A DNA stretch of 64,000 nucleotides from DATFQE01 sp963738205 (GTDB taxonomy: Bacteria > Actinomycetota > Thermoleophilia > Gaiellales > Gaiellaceae): NCBI GenBank assembly GCA_963738205.1, contig CAVTVQ010000006.1:868001-932000 (forward strand), in the 5' to 3' direction. This document shows, one piece after another, positions 63,311 to 64,000 of this stretch. Position 1 is the first letter of the stretch. Each line of letters opens with the position of its first letter. The translations under genes were made by a program, and so were the position numbers. The notes under the pieces are model-generated. The model saw only the letters and a program-made list of their open reading frames with translations. It had not been told where the DNA came from and did not search any database.

Positions 63311-64000
63311 CTAACCGGCGGCTGCCGGCGCCGTGGCCTGCGCGATGTAGCCGCGGACGTCGCCGGCCGGCTCGGTGTACGCGTCGCCGAGCTCCGACTC
63401 GACTCGCTGCATGTAGTCCTTCGCCCACTCCGGCAGCGGCGTGTCCGCGACGGCCAGGAACTCGAGCGTGCACGCGAGGCGGATGTCGGCGATCGTCGGT
63501 TGGTCGCCGCCGATGAAGCCGGCCTCGTTGAGGAAGAACTGCGGATAGACGTCGAGGTGGCGCGCGAGGTCGGCCTCGGCCGCGGCGCGTGCCGCTTCCT
63601 TCGCTTCGTCAGACGCGTCCGACGTGGACACCTCGCCCGGGTAGCCGGCGAAGCCGAGCCGCGGATACGTCGCGCGAGCGACCAGCGGGTAGAGCATGCT
63701 GATCGTGAACGAGTTCGCGCTGTCGACCATCGCGCGCCGGGCGAGATCGGTCGGGTAGAGCTCCTCGAGGCCCTCGCGGTTGGCGAGGTACATCATCACG
63801 GCGCAGCTCTCCGAGAGCCCGCCCTTCGGCAGCTCGGGCGTTTCCACGGACGGCGTCAGCCCGGTGGGGAACTTCGCCAGGTACTCCTCCGACTTGGTCT
63901 GCCCCCAGACGTTCTCTTCCTCGAACGGCAGCCCGGCGGCGCGAACGAACACGCGGACGGACATGTTGTTGACGCTCGGCGGCAGCATGTTCAGCTTCAA
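63311..64000 (-). CDS. Glutathione S-transferase-like protein, possibly incomplete at window edge
   Basis: 229 residues visible. PPSVNNMSVRVFVRAAGLPFEEENVWG is the thioredoxin-fold domain; LTPSVETPELPKGGLSESCAVMMYLANREG holds the cis-Pro and Glu-Ser glutathione site; the rest is the helical C-terminal domain (DQPTIADIRLACTLEFL). Starts with TTG at the last base of the window; the true start may lie beyond it. Confidence 0.82.
   Translation of the reverse strand: MKLNMLPPSVNNMSVRVFVRAAGLPFEEENVWGQTKSEEYLAKFPTGLTPSVETPELPKGGLSESCAVMMYLANREGLEELYPTDLARRAMVDSANSFTISMLYPLVARATYPRLGFAGYPGEVSTSDASDEAKEAARAAAEADLARHLDVYPQFFLNEAGFIGGDQPTIADIRLACTLEFLAVADTPLPEWAKDYMQRVESELGDAYTEPAGDVRGYIAQATAPAAAG

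Overview
The window is about 64 kb of very GC-rich, gene-dense chromosome. Codon use, ECF sigma factors, a LacI/ROK-controlled sugar ABC operon, DUF488, CsoR/CopA and a subtilase with an SGSSW-repeat tail suggest an actinobacterium, most likely of the Thermoleophilia (Gaiellales/Solirubrobacterales type). That placement is inference from protein style, because no rRNA or marker gene is present. I see no tRNA, rRNA, CRISPR array, integrase or insertion sequence. No stretch over 300 bases lacks a gene.

The consensus is uneven. Many genes are split by single-base indels, mostly +1 insertions of G or C, while neighbouring genes of 1-2.7 kb are clean. In nearly every case both halves of a conserved family are present and continue exactly across the shift. 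I therefore treat these as consensus errors and annotate whole genes, giving the approximate shift sites.

Layout. 0-7 kb: cNMP-binding protein, FMN reductase/YceI/MarR divergon, secreted subtilase, GGDEF-EAL protein. 7-12 kb: VOC proteins, methyltransferase, lipoprotein, SRPBCC, hydrolase, RDD protein. 12-18 kb: fructose-type (FrcBCA-like) ABC transporter with an aldo-keto reductase, divergent from a LacI regulator and ROK kinase with visible operators. 18-20 kb: greA, ECF sigma and a membrane partner. 20-36 kb: the accessory core. It holds a STAND-like ATPase with helical repeats coupled to a catalase-like haem protein, a DyP peroxidase with two uncharacterised partners, an alpha-dioxygenase-like haem oxygenase, and a tight five-gene operon (caspase, LCAT-type lipase, membrane protein, second caspase, uracil-DNA-glycosylase-fold protein). 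A DUF1906 hydrolase closes it. 36-41 kb: bicupin, HesB-like, DUF488, CsoR/CopA. 41-47 kb: EamA exporter, GNAT, heterodimeric ABC exporter, aminoglycoside nucleotidyltransferase. 47-64 kb: BNR-repeat secreted protein, two SnoaL-tailed ECF sigma factors with associated genes, MFS exporter, STAS protein, DHFR-like/AraC/VOC operon, PQQ-type sugar dehydrogenase, quinone oxidoreductase, TPR-cyclase, an encapsulin-type ferritin without a shell gene, GST.

The two most interesting signals are the caspase-lipase-caspase-UDG operon beside a cluster of haem oxygenases (20-36 kb), and a shared promoter pattern, GATGAnTTT then 13 bases then GTC, before five genes around the ECF sigma loci (52-62 kb).
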